A stretch of DNA of 64,000 nucleotides from an uncultured Tenacibaculum sp. GTDB lineage: Bacteria > Bacteroidota > Bacteroidia > Flavobacteriales > Flavobacteriaceae. Shown here in pieces: positions 45,071 through 54,074 of this stretch. The position numbers and the translations under genes were made by a program. Every line of letters starts with the position of its first letter. Within the stretch, counting starts at the first letter, position 1. Under the pieces are notes generated by a model. That model was not told the origin of the DNA. It did not search any database and saw only the letters and a list, made by a program, of their open reading frames with translations. The stretch spans positions 434,001-498,000 of the forward strand of contig NZ_CANLTU010000002.1 in assembly GCF_947494125.1 (NCBI RefSeq). The letters run 5' to 3'.

Positions 45071-46042
45071 TTAAAATATACCTTCTTTGATTAAATCATG
45101 TAAATGAACTACACCAACGTAGTTGTCATTATTATCTGTAACTAAAATTTGTGTAATGCTATTGTTTTCTAGTGTTTCTAGCGCTTCAACAGCCATAGCA
45201 TCAACATTTATAGTCTTAGGATTTTTACTCATAATATCGTTAGCTGTTAGCTCATCAATTTTTGTTGTTTTACTAAGCATTCTACGAATATCACCATCAG
45301 TAATTATTCCTAATAATCTATTATCATTATCAATAACTGCAGTTACACCCAGTCTTTTTTCTGAAATTTCAACAATAACATTTGTTACCTTGTCAGTGGT
45401 GTTAACTTTCGGAATTAGGTTATTTTTTATCAAATCAGAAACACGTAAGTATAAACGTTTTCCTAAAGCACCACCTGGATGGTATTTAGCAAAATCACTA
45501 CTTGTAAATCCACGTAAATCTAATAAACAAACAGCTAAAGCATCTCCTAAAACTAATTGAGCAGTAGTACTGGTAGTAGGAGCTAAATTATTAGGACAAG
45601 CTTCTTTTTCAACAAAAGAATTTAAAAGAAAATCTGCATTTTTTCCTAAAAAAGAATCCGGATTACCAGTAATAGCCACTATTTTATTATTTGAACTTTT
45701 TATTAAAGGGACTAAAACCTTAATTTCAGGAGTATTACCACTTTTTGAAAGACAAATTACTACATCATTAGTTTGTACATTTCCTAAATCACCATGAATA
45801 GCATCTGCAGCATGCATAAAAACGGCAGGAGTACCTGTGGAATTAAAAGTAGCAACCATTTTATTGGCAATATTGGCACTTTTTCCAATTCCAGTAACAA
45901 TTACACGTCCTTTTGAATTGAAAATAAAATTTACGGCATCAATAAATGAACTGTCTAATAAATTTGCTAAATTAGCAATAGCATTACTTTCTAAAAGTAT
46001 GGTTTCTTTTGCTGTTGAGAGAATAGCGTTTGCGTCTTTCAA
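45071..46042 (-). CDS. kdsD: Arabinose-5-phosphate isomerase (KpsF/GutQ type)
   Basis: KdsD converts ribulose 5-phosphate to arabinose 5-phosphate, the first step of Kdo synthesis for lipid A core. The 323-residue protein has a SIS domain (about 30-165) with GRVIVTGIGKSANIANKMVATFNSTG and CLSKSGNTPE, then PTTSTTAQLVLGDALA. Two CBS domains follow from about 205 (GVTAVIDNDNRLLGIITDGDIRR). Length and order match the family. It lies two bases upstream of tatC and is divergent from recQ. Confidence 0.96.
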   Translation of the reverse strand: MKDANAILSTAKETILLESNAIANLANLLDSSFIDAVNFIFNSKGRVIVTGIGKSANIANKMVATFNSTGTPAVFMHAADAIHGDLGNVQTNDVVICLSKSGNTPEIKVLVPLIKSSNNKIVAITGNPDSFLGKNADFLLNSFVEKEACPNNLAPTTSTTAQLVLGDALAVCLLDLRGFTSSDFAKYHPGGALGKRLYLRVSDLIKNNLIPKVNTTDKVTNVIVEISEKRLGVTAVIDNDNRLLGIITDGDIRRMLSKTTKIDELTANDIMSKNPKTINVDAMAVEALETLENNSITQILVTDNNDNYVGVVHLHDLIKEGIF

Positions 46043-46186
46043 GTTAAAAAAGTTTTAAGTAAAATTTAAAGTGTAAAAGTAGGAATATTTAAGAAGAAAA
46101 ACTTTTTAATAAAAAGAAAATTTCTTCTATGTATGTAATAGTTTTTTTGTAGTTTAGTTCTCATTTTTAATTTTTGATATTAGGAG

Positions 46187-48385
46187 ATGAATATAGAGCA
46201 GTCGGAGTTGTATGGATCATTAAAAAAAATATTTGGTTTTAACCAATTTAAAGGTCTACAAGAGGATGTTGTAAATAGCATTCTAAAAAATGAAAACACT
46301 TTTGTAATAATGCCAACGGGGGGCGGAAAATCATTATGTTATCAATTACCAGCGTTAATGAAAGAAGGAACAGCTATAGTTGTTTCTCCATTAATTGCTT
46401 TAATGAAAAATCAAGTCGATGCCATTAGAGGTATATCGGAAGACCATGGTATTGCCCATGTGTTAAATTCGTCTTTAAATAAATCTGAAATAGCCCAGGT
46501 GAAATCAGATATAGAGGCAGGAATTACGAAGCTATTATATGTAGCGCCAGAGTCATTAATTAAGGAAGAATACGTAGAGTTTTTAAGAAGACAAACAATT
46601 TCTTTTGTTGCAATTGATGAAGCTCATTGTATTTCTGAATGGGGACATGATTTTAGACCAGAATATAGAAATTTACGTACAATTATTAAGCAGATTGATA
46701 ATGTCCCTATTATAGGATTAACAGCAACTGCTACAGAGAAAGTACAAGAAGATATACTTAAAACACTTGGAATGAGTGATGCTAATGTTTTTAAAGCATC
46801 ATTTAATAGAGCTAATTTATTTTACGAAGTACGTCCGAAAACGAAAGATATAGAAAAAGATATCATTCGTTTTATAAAACAACGTTTAGGAAAAACAGGA
46901 ATTATATACTGTTTAAGTCGTAAAAAAGTAGAGGAAATTGCTCAAGTATTACAAGTTAATGGGATTAATGCACTTCCTTATCATGCAGGGTTAGATGCAA
47001 AAACAAGAGCAAGGCATCAAGACATGTTTTTGATGGAAGATTGTGATGTTATTGTAGCAACTATTGCATTTGGTATGGGAATAGATAAACCAGATGTTCG
47101 TTATGTAATTCACCATGACATTCCAAAAAGTTTAGAAAGTTACTATCAAGAAACTGGTAGAGCAGGACGTGATGGAGGAGAGGGGTATTGTTTAACCTTT
47201 TATTCATATAAAGATATAGAGAAACTTGAGAAATTTATGGCAAATAAACCTGTTGCAGAGCAGGAAGTTGGTCATGCATTATTGCAAGAAGTAGTTGGTT
47301 ACGCAGAAACGTCTATGAATAGACGTAAATATATACTTCATTATTTTGGTGAAGAGTTTGATGCTATAACTGGTGAAGGAGCTGACATGGATGATAATAT
47401 GCGAAATCCTAAAAAGAAGCATGAAGCAAAAGAAGAAGTTCGCACTTTATTATCTGTAATAAAAAACACCAATGAAATGTATAAACCCAAAGAGGTTGTG
47501 AATACAATAATTGGACAAGAAAATGCACTTTTAAAATCTCATAAAACTACTGCTCAACCTTTCTTTGGGATAGGAAAAGAAAAGAGCAATCATTATTGGA
47601 TGGCACTTATTAGACAAGTTTTAGTAGCAGATTTAATTAGGAAAGAGATTGAGCAATATGGCGTTTTAAAGTTAACAGAAAACGGTAAAAAGTTTATAGA
47701 AAACCCGGAATCGTTTATGATGACAGAAAACCATGTGTACGATACAGATGATGACGGAACGATAATAACAAATACTAAGTCAACAGGTGGAGGAGTAGAT
47801 GACAAATTAGTGGTAATGCTAAAAGACTTACGTAAAAATGTAGGTAAACGTTTAGGTGTACCTCCTTTTGCAGTATTTCAAGATCCATCTTTAGATGATA
47901 TGGCATTGAAGTACCCAATTACATTAGATGAATTATCAAAAGTTCATGGAGTTGGAGAAGGAAAAGCCAAAAAGTATGGTAAAGATTTTGTAAAGCTTAT
48001 AACTGATTATGTTAAGGAGAATGATATCATGCGTCCTGATGATTTAATAGTTAAAAGTACTGGAGTAAATTCAGGATTAAAGTTATTTATAATTCAAAAT
48101 ACAGATAGAAAACTCCCTTTAGAAGACATCGCTAAATCAAAAGGATTAGAAATGTCAGAACTTATTAAAGAGATGGAAGCGATTGTTTTTTCTGGAACAA
48201 AATTAAATATTGATTATGCTGTTGATGATTTATTAGACGAAGATCAACAAGAAGAGATTCATGATTATTTTATGGAATCTGAGACAGATAAAATTCAAGA
48301 AGCATTAGATGAGTTTGATGGAGATTATGATGATGATGAATTGCGTTTAATGCGTATAAAATTTACAAGTGATATAGCAAACTAA
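46187..48385 (+). CDS. recQ: ATP-dependent DNA helicase RecQ, form without zinc cysteines
   Basis: The 732-residue protein has Walker A PTGGGKSL at 43-50, DEAH in FVAIDEAHCISEWGHDFRPEY, motif III GLTATAT and motif VI QETGRAGRDG. A winged-helix region follows, then an HRDC domain (DLRKNVGKRLGVPPFAVFQD) at about 545-625. After the helicase core, the usual four zinc-binding Cys are missing: the equivalent stretch reads EEFDAITGEGADMDDNMRNP. This Cys-less form is familiar from other Bacteroidota. RecQ unwinds recombination intermediates and stalled forks. Confidence 0.95.
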   Translation: MNIEQSELYGSLKKIFGFNQFKGLQEDVVNSILKNENTFVIMPTGGGKSLCYQLPALMKEGTAIVVSPLIALMKNQVDAIRGISEDHGIAHVLNSSLNKSEIAQVKSDIEAGITKLLYVAPESLIKEEYVEFLRRQTISFVAIDEAHCISEWGHDFRPEYRNLRTIIKQIDNVPIIGLTATATEKVQEDILKTLGMSDANVFKASFNRANLFYEVRPKTKDIEKDIIRFIKQRLGKTGIIYCLSRKKVEEIAQVLQVNGINALPYHAGLDAKTRARHQDMFLMEDCDVIVATIAFGMGIDKPDVRYVIHHDIPKSLESYYQETGRAGRDGGEGYCLTFYSYKDIEKLEKFMANKPVAEQEVGHALLQEVVGYAETSMNRRKYILHYFGEEFDAITGEGADMDDNMRNPKKKHEAKEEVRTLLSVIKNTNEMYKPKEVVNTIIGQENALLKSHKTTAQPFFGIGKEKSNHYWMALIRQVLVADLIRKEIEQYGVLKLTENGKKFIENPESFMMTENHVYDTDDDGTIITNTKSTGGGVDDKLVVMLKDLRKNVGKRLGVPPFAVFQDPSLDDMALKYPITLDELSKVHGVGEGKAKKYGKDFVKLITDYVKENDIMRPDDLIVKSTGVNSGLKLFIIQNTDRKLPLEDIAKSKGLEMSELIKEMEAIVFSGTKLNIDYAVDDLLDEDQQEEIHDYFMESETDKIQEALDEFDGDYDDDELRLMRIKFTSDIAN

Positions 48386-48430
48386 TATTATTACGACGAT
48401 TGTAAATTATTTAAAAAATATTTTTTTATA

Positions 48431-49024
48431 ATGAATGATAAAGTAACACAATATATTACCGATAAAAATACATGGACGCAAGAGTTAAATCTCTTGCGTT
48501 CGGTTTTATTAGAATTACCTTTAGAAGAAGCTATAAAATGGAGTGCTCCAGTATACACGTATAAAAATAAAAATATTTTAGGGCTATCTGCATTTAAAAA
48601 CTATTGTGGACTATGGTTTTTTCAAGGTAGTTTTTTAAAAGATGATAAAAAAGTTTTAGAAAACGCTCAAGAGGGAAAAACGAAGGCGATGCGTCAATGG
48701 AGGTTTTATAAGTTAGAAGAGATAGATGTTAGTTTAGTAAAAGAATATGTTTTAGAAGCTATTCAAAATTCAGAAGAAGGAAAAGAATTAAAGCCAAAGA
48801 GAAATACAAAGCCATTAATAATACCAATAGAGCTGCAATTAGAGTTAGACAAAAATCAAGAACTCCAAGAGTGTTTTGGGAAATTTATGTTAAGTAAAAA
48901 AAGAGATTATGCAGATTATATTTCTGAAGCTAAAAGAGAAGCTACGAAATTAAAAAGGTTAGAAAAAATAATCCCAATGATTTTAAGCGGAGTAGGCTTA
49001 CATGATAAATACAAGAACTGTTAA
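48431..49024 (+). CDS. YdeI/DUF1801 family protein
   Basis: The 197-residue protein begins with a DUF1801-like domain (ITDKNTWTQELNLLRSVLLELPLEEAIKWSAPVYTYKNKNILG), with the CGLWFFQGS and AQEGKTKAMRQWRF blocks. The C-terminal YdeI-like part ends in KREATKLKRLEKIIPMILSG. The family adopts an SRPBCC-related fold and has no proven role. It overlaps the convergent DUF4258 gene by four bases. Confidence 0.87.
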   Translation: MNDKVTQYITDKNTWTQELNLLRSVLLELPLEEAIKWSAPVYTYKNKNILGLSAFKNYCGLWFFQGSFLKDDKKVLENAQEGKTKAMRQWRFYKLEEIDVSLVKEYVLEAIQNSEEGKELKPKRNTKPLIIPIELQLELDKNQELQECFGKFMLSKKRDYADYISEAKREATKLKRLEKIIPMILSGVGLHDKYKNC

Positions 49025-49392
49025 TTAATAGTTATTGTCTTAATAGTAGATGTAGAATCGCATCTAATAACATAGATATCAATATGTTCTAAACTGTCTT
49101 TACCTGTAATAAAATACTCAGCACAAGGCTTTAAACGAGCATTACTTTTTCCAAAATTTACATCACCATTCTTTAAAATAGCAGATATTGTGGCTGTATC
49201 TATTGCTGAATTAATTAAAGTTTGCGTCGCATTATTAGAAAATAGACGTTTTTTTATACGAATAGTTTTTAAAGTACGAGCGTCCATACCATATTCAAAA
49301 GAAACATCTTTTCCCTTCCAAATAAAAAGTACTACAAGTGAGCCTAAGGCTAAACCTATAAAATAATAACCAAAACGTTTTAACAAATTCAT
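49021..49392 (-). CDS. DUF4258 family membrane-anchored protein
   Basis: The 123-residue protein has one N-terminal membrane helix (about 7-25) and a small periplasmic alpha/beta domain matching DUF4258 (FGYYFIGLALGSLVVLF, then a TIRIKKRLFSN segment, then CAEYFITGKDSLEHIDIYVIRCDST). The domain resembles RelE-like folds, but no toxin activity is indicated and there is no antitoxin neighbour. Function is unknown. Confidence 0.8.
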   Translation of the reverse strand: MNLLKRFGYYFIGLALGSLVVLFIWKGKDVSFEYGMDARTLKTIRIKKRLFSNNATQTLINSAIDTATISAILKNGDVNFGKSNARLKPCAEYFITGKDSLEHIDIYVIRCDSTSTIKTITIN

Positions 49393-49443
49393 AATTTAAT
49401 TTTGAGGTGCAAAAGTATAGATAAAAATAAGTATACCCAATGC

Positions 49444-49503
49444 AACAGCGTAATCTTTTTAAAGATTACGCTGTTTAGTCGCTATTAACAGAATGTTAAT
49501 AGC
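49444..49503. repeat. Two adjacent stem-loops between minus-strand genes
   Basis: Hairpin 1 has a perfect 15-bp stem (49444-49458 with 49461-49475) and a TT loop. Hairpin 2 has a perfect 9-bp stem (GCTATTAAC at 49481-49489, GTTAATAGC at 49495-49503). Neither is followed by a clear T-run on either strand, so they are not classical terminators. They may stabilise a transcript end or mark a small RNA. Confidence 0.75.
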
Positions 49504-49523
49504 ATCCCCCCAATAAAATTTAA

Positions 49524-50234
49524 TTAAATAGGTATGAAAGCTTGAATTTTATAAAACTCATCAGCATTGACATTATCGCTTGAAATATTAGGACCAAAGG
49601 CAAAACGAAACCAAACACCATTATTTAAAGTAGCTTTTAGATACCCTCCTAAAAACTGATATAATGTTACTTTTTCTCCATTATCAACTCTTGTTTGTCC
49701 AAGATGTTCGTAAAAACCACCCAATGATAAATGTTTATTAACTTTAAAACCTGGTATTAACCAGTTTAGTAACAAATCTTGTGAATTTCCTTCGCCACGT
49801 AAACTTTTATAAAATGCTGTATAAGCTTCAAACTCGAAACGACCTGAATTATGAACTAAAAAGATACTAGGTATAATACTTTCTGCTATTTTAGTACCAG
49901 CTGTTTGTGATAATAATTTACCATGACCAAAGCCTATACTAGGATTGAAGTACCATTTTTTATTTTTAGATATAAAACCTAAGCCAATACCAGTTTCTAA
50001 AAACAAATCTTTTCCTTGATTTCCAAAAGAAGGATTTACCCAAAAGACACTGTAAAAAGTTAATTTTTTTCGAGGCTTTAATTCATAAGAGCCTAAAAAA
50101 ACATTATTAAAACCTGCACCACTATTGTGTATGGGCATAATTGCAAAAGAGGTTTTAGTATCTTTATTTTTTTGTGAATTAATAGAAAGTGTAAATAAAA
50201 AAATGATTACTGTTGTTATATATAATTTTTTCAT
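49524..50234 (-). CDS. Putative outer membrane beta-barrel protein of unknown family
   Basis: The 236-residue protein has a signal peptide ending LSINSQ at about residue 20. The rest consists of amphipathic strands rich in Tyr, Phe and Gly (LTFYSVFWVNPSFGN, LETGIGLGFISKNKKWYFNPSIGFGHG), as in outer-membrane barrels. I do not recognise the family. It lies 12 bp after the enoyl-CoA hydratase gene in the same direction, so it may be the last gene of the adenylation/flavoreductase operon. This is inferred from spacing only. Confidence 0.7.
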   Translation of the reverse strand: MKKLYITTVIIFLFTLSINSQKNKDTKTSFAIMPIHNSGAGFNNVFLGSYELKPRKKLTFYSVFWVNPSFGNQGKDLFLETGIGLGFISKNKKWYFNPSIGFGHGKLLSQTAGTKIAESIIPSIFLVHNSGRFEFEAYTAFYKSLRGEGNSQDLLLNWLIPGFKVNKHLSLGGFYEHLGQTRVDNGEKVTLYQFLGGYLKATLNNGVWFRFAFGPNISSDNVNADEFYKIQAFIPI

Positions 50235-50245
50235 GTTATTAGTTT

Positions 50246-51013
50246 TTATTTTATAATATTAAATTGAGGAACTCGTTTTTCAATAAAGGCTTTCATACCT
50301 TCTTGTTGATCGTGTGTATTGAACAATGAGTGAAATAATTTTCGTTCGAAAACTACACCAGGAGTAAGCCCAGTTTCTAAGGCTTGATTAATAGCTTCTT
50401 TGGCTGTTTTTAAAGCTGTTTTTGAATAATTTGAAATAATATGTGCTTTATTCATAACAGACTCCATAAAACTTTCTTTTGGGAAAACCTGTGATACTAA
50501 ACCAATTGTATTAGCTTCTTCTGAGGTAATATTTCTACCTGTTAAAATAATATCCATAGCTTTTGCTTTACCTACAAGTTTAGTAAGCCTTTGGGTGCCT
50601 CCAATACCAGGTATAACTCCAAGTTTAATTTCTGGTTGCCCAAAAATTGCAGTTGTAGAAGCATATAAAATATCGGACATCATAGCTAATTCGCAACCAC
50701 CACCATAAGCATGACCTGAAACGGCTGCAATTATGGGAGTTTTAATTTTCTTAACACGTTCCCAATGATTAAAATAATCTACCTCAATCATTTGTGAAGC
50801 ATTCATTTTATTCATTTCTTTAATATCAGCTCCTGCGCAAAAAAAGTGTTTATTTCCTGTAAGTACAATGCAACCTATTTTTGGATCTAAATCGTATTTT
50901 TCTAATCCAATTAATAGTTCGTGCATGATTTCTGAGTTCAAAGCATTTAAAGCTTTAGGACGGTTTAATTGGGCAATAAGAACCCTATCTATTTGTTTAA
51001 ATAGTACATTCAT
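50246..51013 (-). CDS. Enoyl-CoA hydratase/isomerase family protein
   Basis: The 255-residue crotonase-fold protein has the CoA oxyanion loop ADIKEM at about 62-67 and the GHAYGGGCELA segment. The two catalytic glutamates are Glu108 and Glu128, spaced by 20 residues as in enoyl-CoA hydratase 1. PGIGGTQRLTKLVG follows. It is thus likely to hydrate trans-2-enoyl-CoA. No other beta-oxidation gene is nearby; it follows the membrane flavoreductase gene by 26 bp in the same direction, an unusual context. Confidence 0.93.
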   Translation of the reverse strand: MNVLFKQIDRVLIAQLNRPKALNALNSEIMHELLIGLEKYDLDPKIGCIVLTGNKHFFCAGADIKEMNKMNASQMIEVDYFNHWERVKKIKTPIIAAVSGHAYGGGCELAMMSDILYASTTAIFGQPEIKLGVIPGIGGTQRLTKLVGKAKAMDIILTGRNITSEEANTIGLVSQVFPKESFMESVMNKAHIISNYSKTALKTAKEAINQALETGLTPGVVFERKLFHSLFNTHDQQEGMKAFIEKRVPQFNIIK

Positions 51014-51039
51014 ATTTTTAAAATTTTAGTTTTATTGTT

Positions 51040-52353
51040 TTAAGAATCCCATATGGCACCGTAGGCTGGAATCCCTAAATACTCCATATTATGGACTACT
51101 TTTTGAGTTAGCTTCTGATTTGAAATACAGATTACTGCTTCGGCATTGAAGTCTATGTACGCCTTATACGCTAGTTTAACTAAATCGGGTTTCCCATTGG
51201 CATCAGTATCCCAAATAATAGCATTTGGCTGCACTTCTTTAATTTCATTAACTAATTCCTTTCCGTATGTTTTTTCAGGATTTCTTGTTGCCCATATTAA
51301 CAAAGAAGGGGTTTCGTTTAAAAGTAAATGCGGTATACATGGTCCAATTCCGCTACCAGTAGCAACCCATATAACTTTTTTAAATAATTTATCTACATTT
51401 CCAACACCGGCTGTAGGTATTCCCTTTACCCATATTTTTTGAGGGGTATCATTAATGAAATTACCAGTCCAATCCCCAGCTCTAGAAATAGTTAAACGAA
51501 AACCATCTTTTTCTGGTGAAGGAACATTGGCAAATGAATGCCATTCTAATAAAGGATTTCTGCTTAATGCTGTTGAAGATCCTGCAAATGGAGTAACACC
51601 ATAATTAAAAGAAGTTAAAGCAACATGGTTTGAAGGCTTATCAATATTAATTGCTACTTTTTTTAATCGTAACCATGGTAATACTACACTTATTGTTAAG
51701 GTTATAAGGATCCAAAAATTTAAACTTTTTGTTATGGTATGTAAAGAATGCTGCATACTTAAAAATAAAACCATTTGCACCCAAAAGAGAAACAGAACAG
51801 ACCATCCACCTAGTCTATGAACTATTTCAAATTGATTATGGTATTTAGCTCTCATTTTTGGTAATGCGGTAATAATTATACCAATTAAAAGACTTAGTAT
51901 TAGTGTTGTTACTAATATAATAACGATGCTTATGTTATGAAGTTTATATATATAGTTATAATATAAACATATAACAAATATGATGTACCATAGAGTTCCC
52001 ATTGTAGCACTAGAGCTATGTAATCCACCAAAGTGATATACTTTAGCACATACTCTTCTTATAATTAAAGGCCATTTTTTAGGTGCGTTTGTAGCTATTT
52101 TAAAAAGAATATTAATAACATACTGTTGCCTTATTATTATAGCTAGAGTAAAATTGTATAAAATAAGTTCTGCTATTTTATTTAGTTGTATGTTTTCTAA
52201 AGAAAACCAATTCCACGTTGTAAATGCTTTTATCATTATCCCAGCATTAATTAAAACAATGAGTATAAATAACCTGTGATAAGGAATAAACCAAGGGTGT
52301 TTTCCTAAACGATATAGAAAGCTTTTTTTCGGAGGTAACATTATTTTTTCCAT
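51040..52353 (-). CDS. Membrane flavoreductase-like protein (C-terminal part of TmpL-type)
   Basis: The 437-residue protein has about six membrane helices in residues 25-230, with His112 (GGLHSSSATMGTLWY) and His179 (FEIVHRLGGW) at helix ends. The C-terminal half resembles a ferredoxin-NADP reductase module: WHSFANVPSP at 271-280 corresponds to the ferric-reductase HPFT flavin motif, GDWTG is at 293-297, and ATGSGIGPCIPHLLL at 331-345 is the NAD(P)-binding loop. From memory, this membrane plus FAD/NAD arrangement matches the fungal redox protein TmpL, which carries an adenylation domain in the same chain. Here the adenylation enzyme is the adjacent upstream gene (16 bp away). The electron donor, acceptor and heme content are unknown. 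Confidence 0.75.
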   Translation of the reverse strand: MEKIMLPPKKSFLYRLGKHPWFIPYHRLFILIVLINAGIMIKAFTTWNWFSLENIQLNKIAELILYNFTLAIIIRQQYVINILFKIATNAPKKWPLIIRRVCAKVYHFGGLHSSSATMGTLWYIIFVICLYYNYIYKLHNISIVIILVTTLILSLLIGIIITALPKMRAKYHNQFEIVHRLGGWSVLFLFWVQMVLFLSMQHSLHTITKSLNFWILITLTISVVLPWLRLKKVAINIDKPSNHVALTSFNYGVTPFAGSSTALSRNPLLEWHSFANVPSPEKDGFRLTISRAGDWTGNFINDTPQKIWVKGIPTAGVGNVDKLFKKVIWVATGSGIGPCIPHLLLNETPSLLIWATRNPEKTYGKELVNEIKEVQPNAIIWDTDANGKPDLVKLAYKAYIDFNAEAVICISNQKLTQKVVHNMEYLGIPAYGAIWDS

Positions 52354-52369
52354 CTTATTTTAACTTCAT

Positions 52370-54004
52370 TTAGATTAAAAACTCCTTTAATTCAGACTTG
52401 TTTATTTTACCCCTAGAGGTTTTTGGAAGTTCTTCCATGAAAATAAATTCAGTTGGTAAATAATAATAGGGGAGTTCTTTAGAAATGTTATTTTTTAAGG
52501 TTTCTAAAACTTTAGATTTATTTTTAAATCTTCCACTAATAAAAGAGACTAAAAAGTTTTGGTGTTTTAATGTAACAGCTCTTTTTACGTCGGTAGTGCG
52601 TTCAATTATTTTTGAAATAGCATCAAGTTCTACTCTGAAACCTTTGATTTTCACTTGATCATCAACTCTTCCATAATGAATTAATTCTCCTTCAGAATTC
52701 CACTTACCTAAATCACCAGTATTAAACATCAAATCACCATTATTTAAAAATGGGTCATTGGCATAGCGTTTTTTATTTAATTCACCATTATTTATATAAC
52801 CTTTAGTTACACAATTACCGCCAGCCCACATTATTCCTACTTCTCCAATTTTACAAGGTTCTTGTTTTTCATTTAAAATATAAACTGTGTTATTAGGTGT
52901 AGGCTTTCCAATGGATAGTTCTTTGTTTTTTAAACCACATTTTTTCATTGTGTTTACAATGGTAGTTTCTGTTGGACCGCAAGAATTATAAAAATCACAA
53001 ACTTTTGCCCACTTATTAGCTAAAATTTCAGGGCAAGGCTCTCCTGCAACAGCAACAGTTTCAATTGATTTACATTTATTTAGGTCTATAGTTGTAAGTA
53101 CCGTTGGAGTAGCAATAATAACATTAGCTTTTTGTGCTGTATCTTGTATGCTTTTACCTCTAATAAGTAAAGTACCTCCATTTCCTAAACAGCCTAAAAT
53201 TTCCCAAGCGGCCATATCAAATGAAATATTAAGTATTTGAGCTACTTTAGTACCTGGTTTTATATTTAAGTTACCTGGTGTTGTATATAAAATATTGCAT
53301 AAGTTTTTATGAGTAACCTGAACACCGTTAGGTATTCCTGTTGTTCCTGAAGTAAATAAGACAAAGCATACAGAATCTGGAGTATTTCCTTTTTGATTAA
53401 TTAGTTTAACACTTCCATATAAACGTTGATGAATATCTTTTGATAATTCTTTATCTATAAAAACAACTTCAATTTGTTCCTGAAATAATTCTTGATTCTG
53501 ATAATCTGAATGTGAAATTATAATAGATGAATTACTTAATTTATATATAGAATTAAGCATGCTTTTAGGAACAATTCGAGGGTCTTGCGGAACATAAATT
53601 GCACCTAGTTTTAAACAGGCAATAATACCTATTAACATATCTAAAGAGCGATGCATATATAAACCAATGCTATCTCCAGAAGAAATTCCTTTTTGTTTTA
53701 GTAAAAGCGCTAATATGGTAGCTTGATTATCTAATTCTTTATAACTAATTGTATTGTTTAAATGAATAGCAGCAGTAGCTTTAGGTGTTTTTGAAACCCA
53801 ATATTCAAAGGCTTCTAAAATGTTTTTGTGTTTCGGAGGAACTAAAGGTGCTATGCCATATTCAATAAACTTTACTTGTTCTTGAATAGATAAATTACTA
53901 ATGTTTTTTTTCTGTATTGATGGTTTTAGATAATGTAATTTTTTCTTACCTATTTCTATTTTTCTTTCATATAGAATATCATCATTAGAGGCTGTTTTTT
54001 TCAT
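52370..54004 (-). CDS. Stand-alone NRPS-type adenylation enzyme without carrier domain
   Basis: The 544-residue protein is an AMP-forming adenylation domain. Motifs are A3 FTSGTTGIPNG at 217-227, A4 FDMAAWE with Asp263 at the amino-group-binding position, A5 NSCGPTETT at 340-348, A7 TGD at 429-431, A8 DDQVKIKGFRVEL at 448-460 and A10 with Lys533. The chain ends just after A10, so there is no carrier domain. A 60-residue N-terminal extension precedes the domain. By hand alignment to PheA the ten specificity residues read D-M-W-I-A-A-S-I-V-K; Asp and Lys imply an alpha-amino acid substrate, but I cannot name it. It is first in the unit with the flavoreductase gene and is divergent from a two-component system. 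Confidence 0.85.
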   Translation of the reverse strand: MKKTASNDDILYERKIEIGKKKLHYLKPSIQKKNISNLSIQEQVKFIEYGIAPLVPPKHKNILEAFEYWVSKTPKATAAIHLNNTISYKELDNQATILALLLKQKGISSGDSIGLYMHRSLDMLIGIIACLKLGAIYVPQDPRIVPKSMLNSIYKLSNSSIIISHSDYQNQELFQEQIEVVFIDKELSKDIHQRLYGSVKLINQKGNTPDSVCFVLFTSGTTGIPNGVQVTHKNLCNILYTTPGNLNIKPGTKVAQILNISFDMAAWEILGCLGNGGTLLIRGKSIQDTAQKANVIIATPTVLTTIDLNKCKSIETVAVAGEPCPEILANKWAKVCDFYNSCGPTETTIVNTMKKCGLKNKELSIGKPTPNNTVYILNEKQEPCKIGEVGIMWAGGNCVTKGYINNGELNKKRYANDPFLNNGDLMFNTGDLGKWNSEGELIHYGRVDDQVKIKGFRVELDAISKIIERTTDVKRAVTLKHQNFLVSFISGRFKNKSKVLETLKNNISKELPYYYLPTEFIFMEELPKTSRGKINKSELKEFLI

Positions 54005-54074
54005 GGTGTTTTAATTAAGTTAATATTCATTTTATGCTGCAGCTTTATTTTAATGATGTAAATAACTTTTAATA

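Noticed and set aside
45123..45560. A 145-codon frame opposite kdsD
   Set aside because: It is antisense to the CBS region of kdsD. Its Ser/Ile-rich composition is what reverse reading of that gene gives.
46093..46127. Imperfect hairpin between kdsD and recQ (AGAAGAAA/TTTCTTCT)
   Set aside because: It consists of A/T runs with bulges, lies in a divergent promoter region, and could be chance in AT-rich DNA.
49021..49392. RelE-like toxin
   Set aside because: The DUF4258 protein here is membrane-anchored, has no antitoxin partner, and lies among housekeeping genes.
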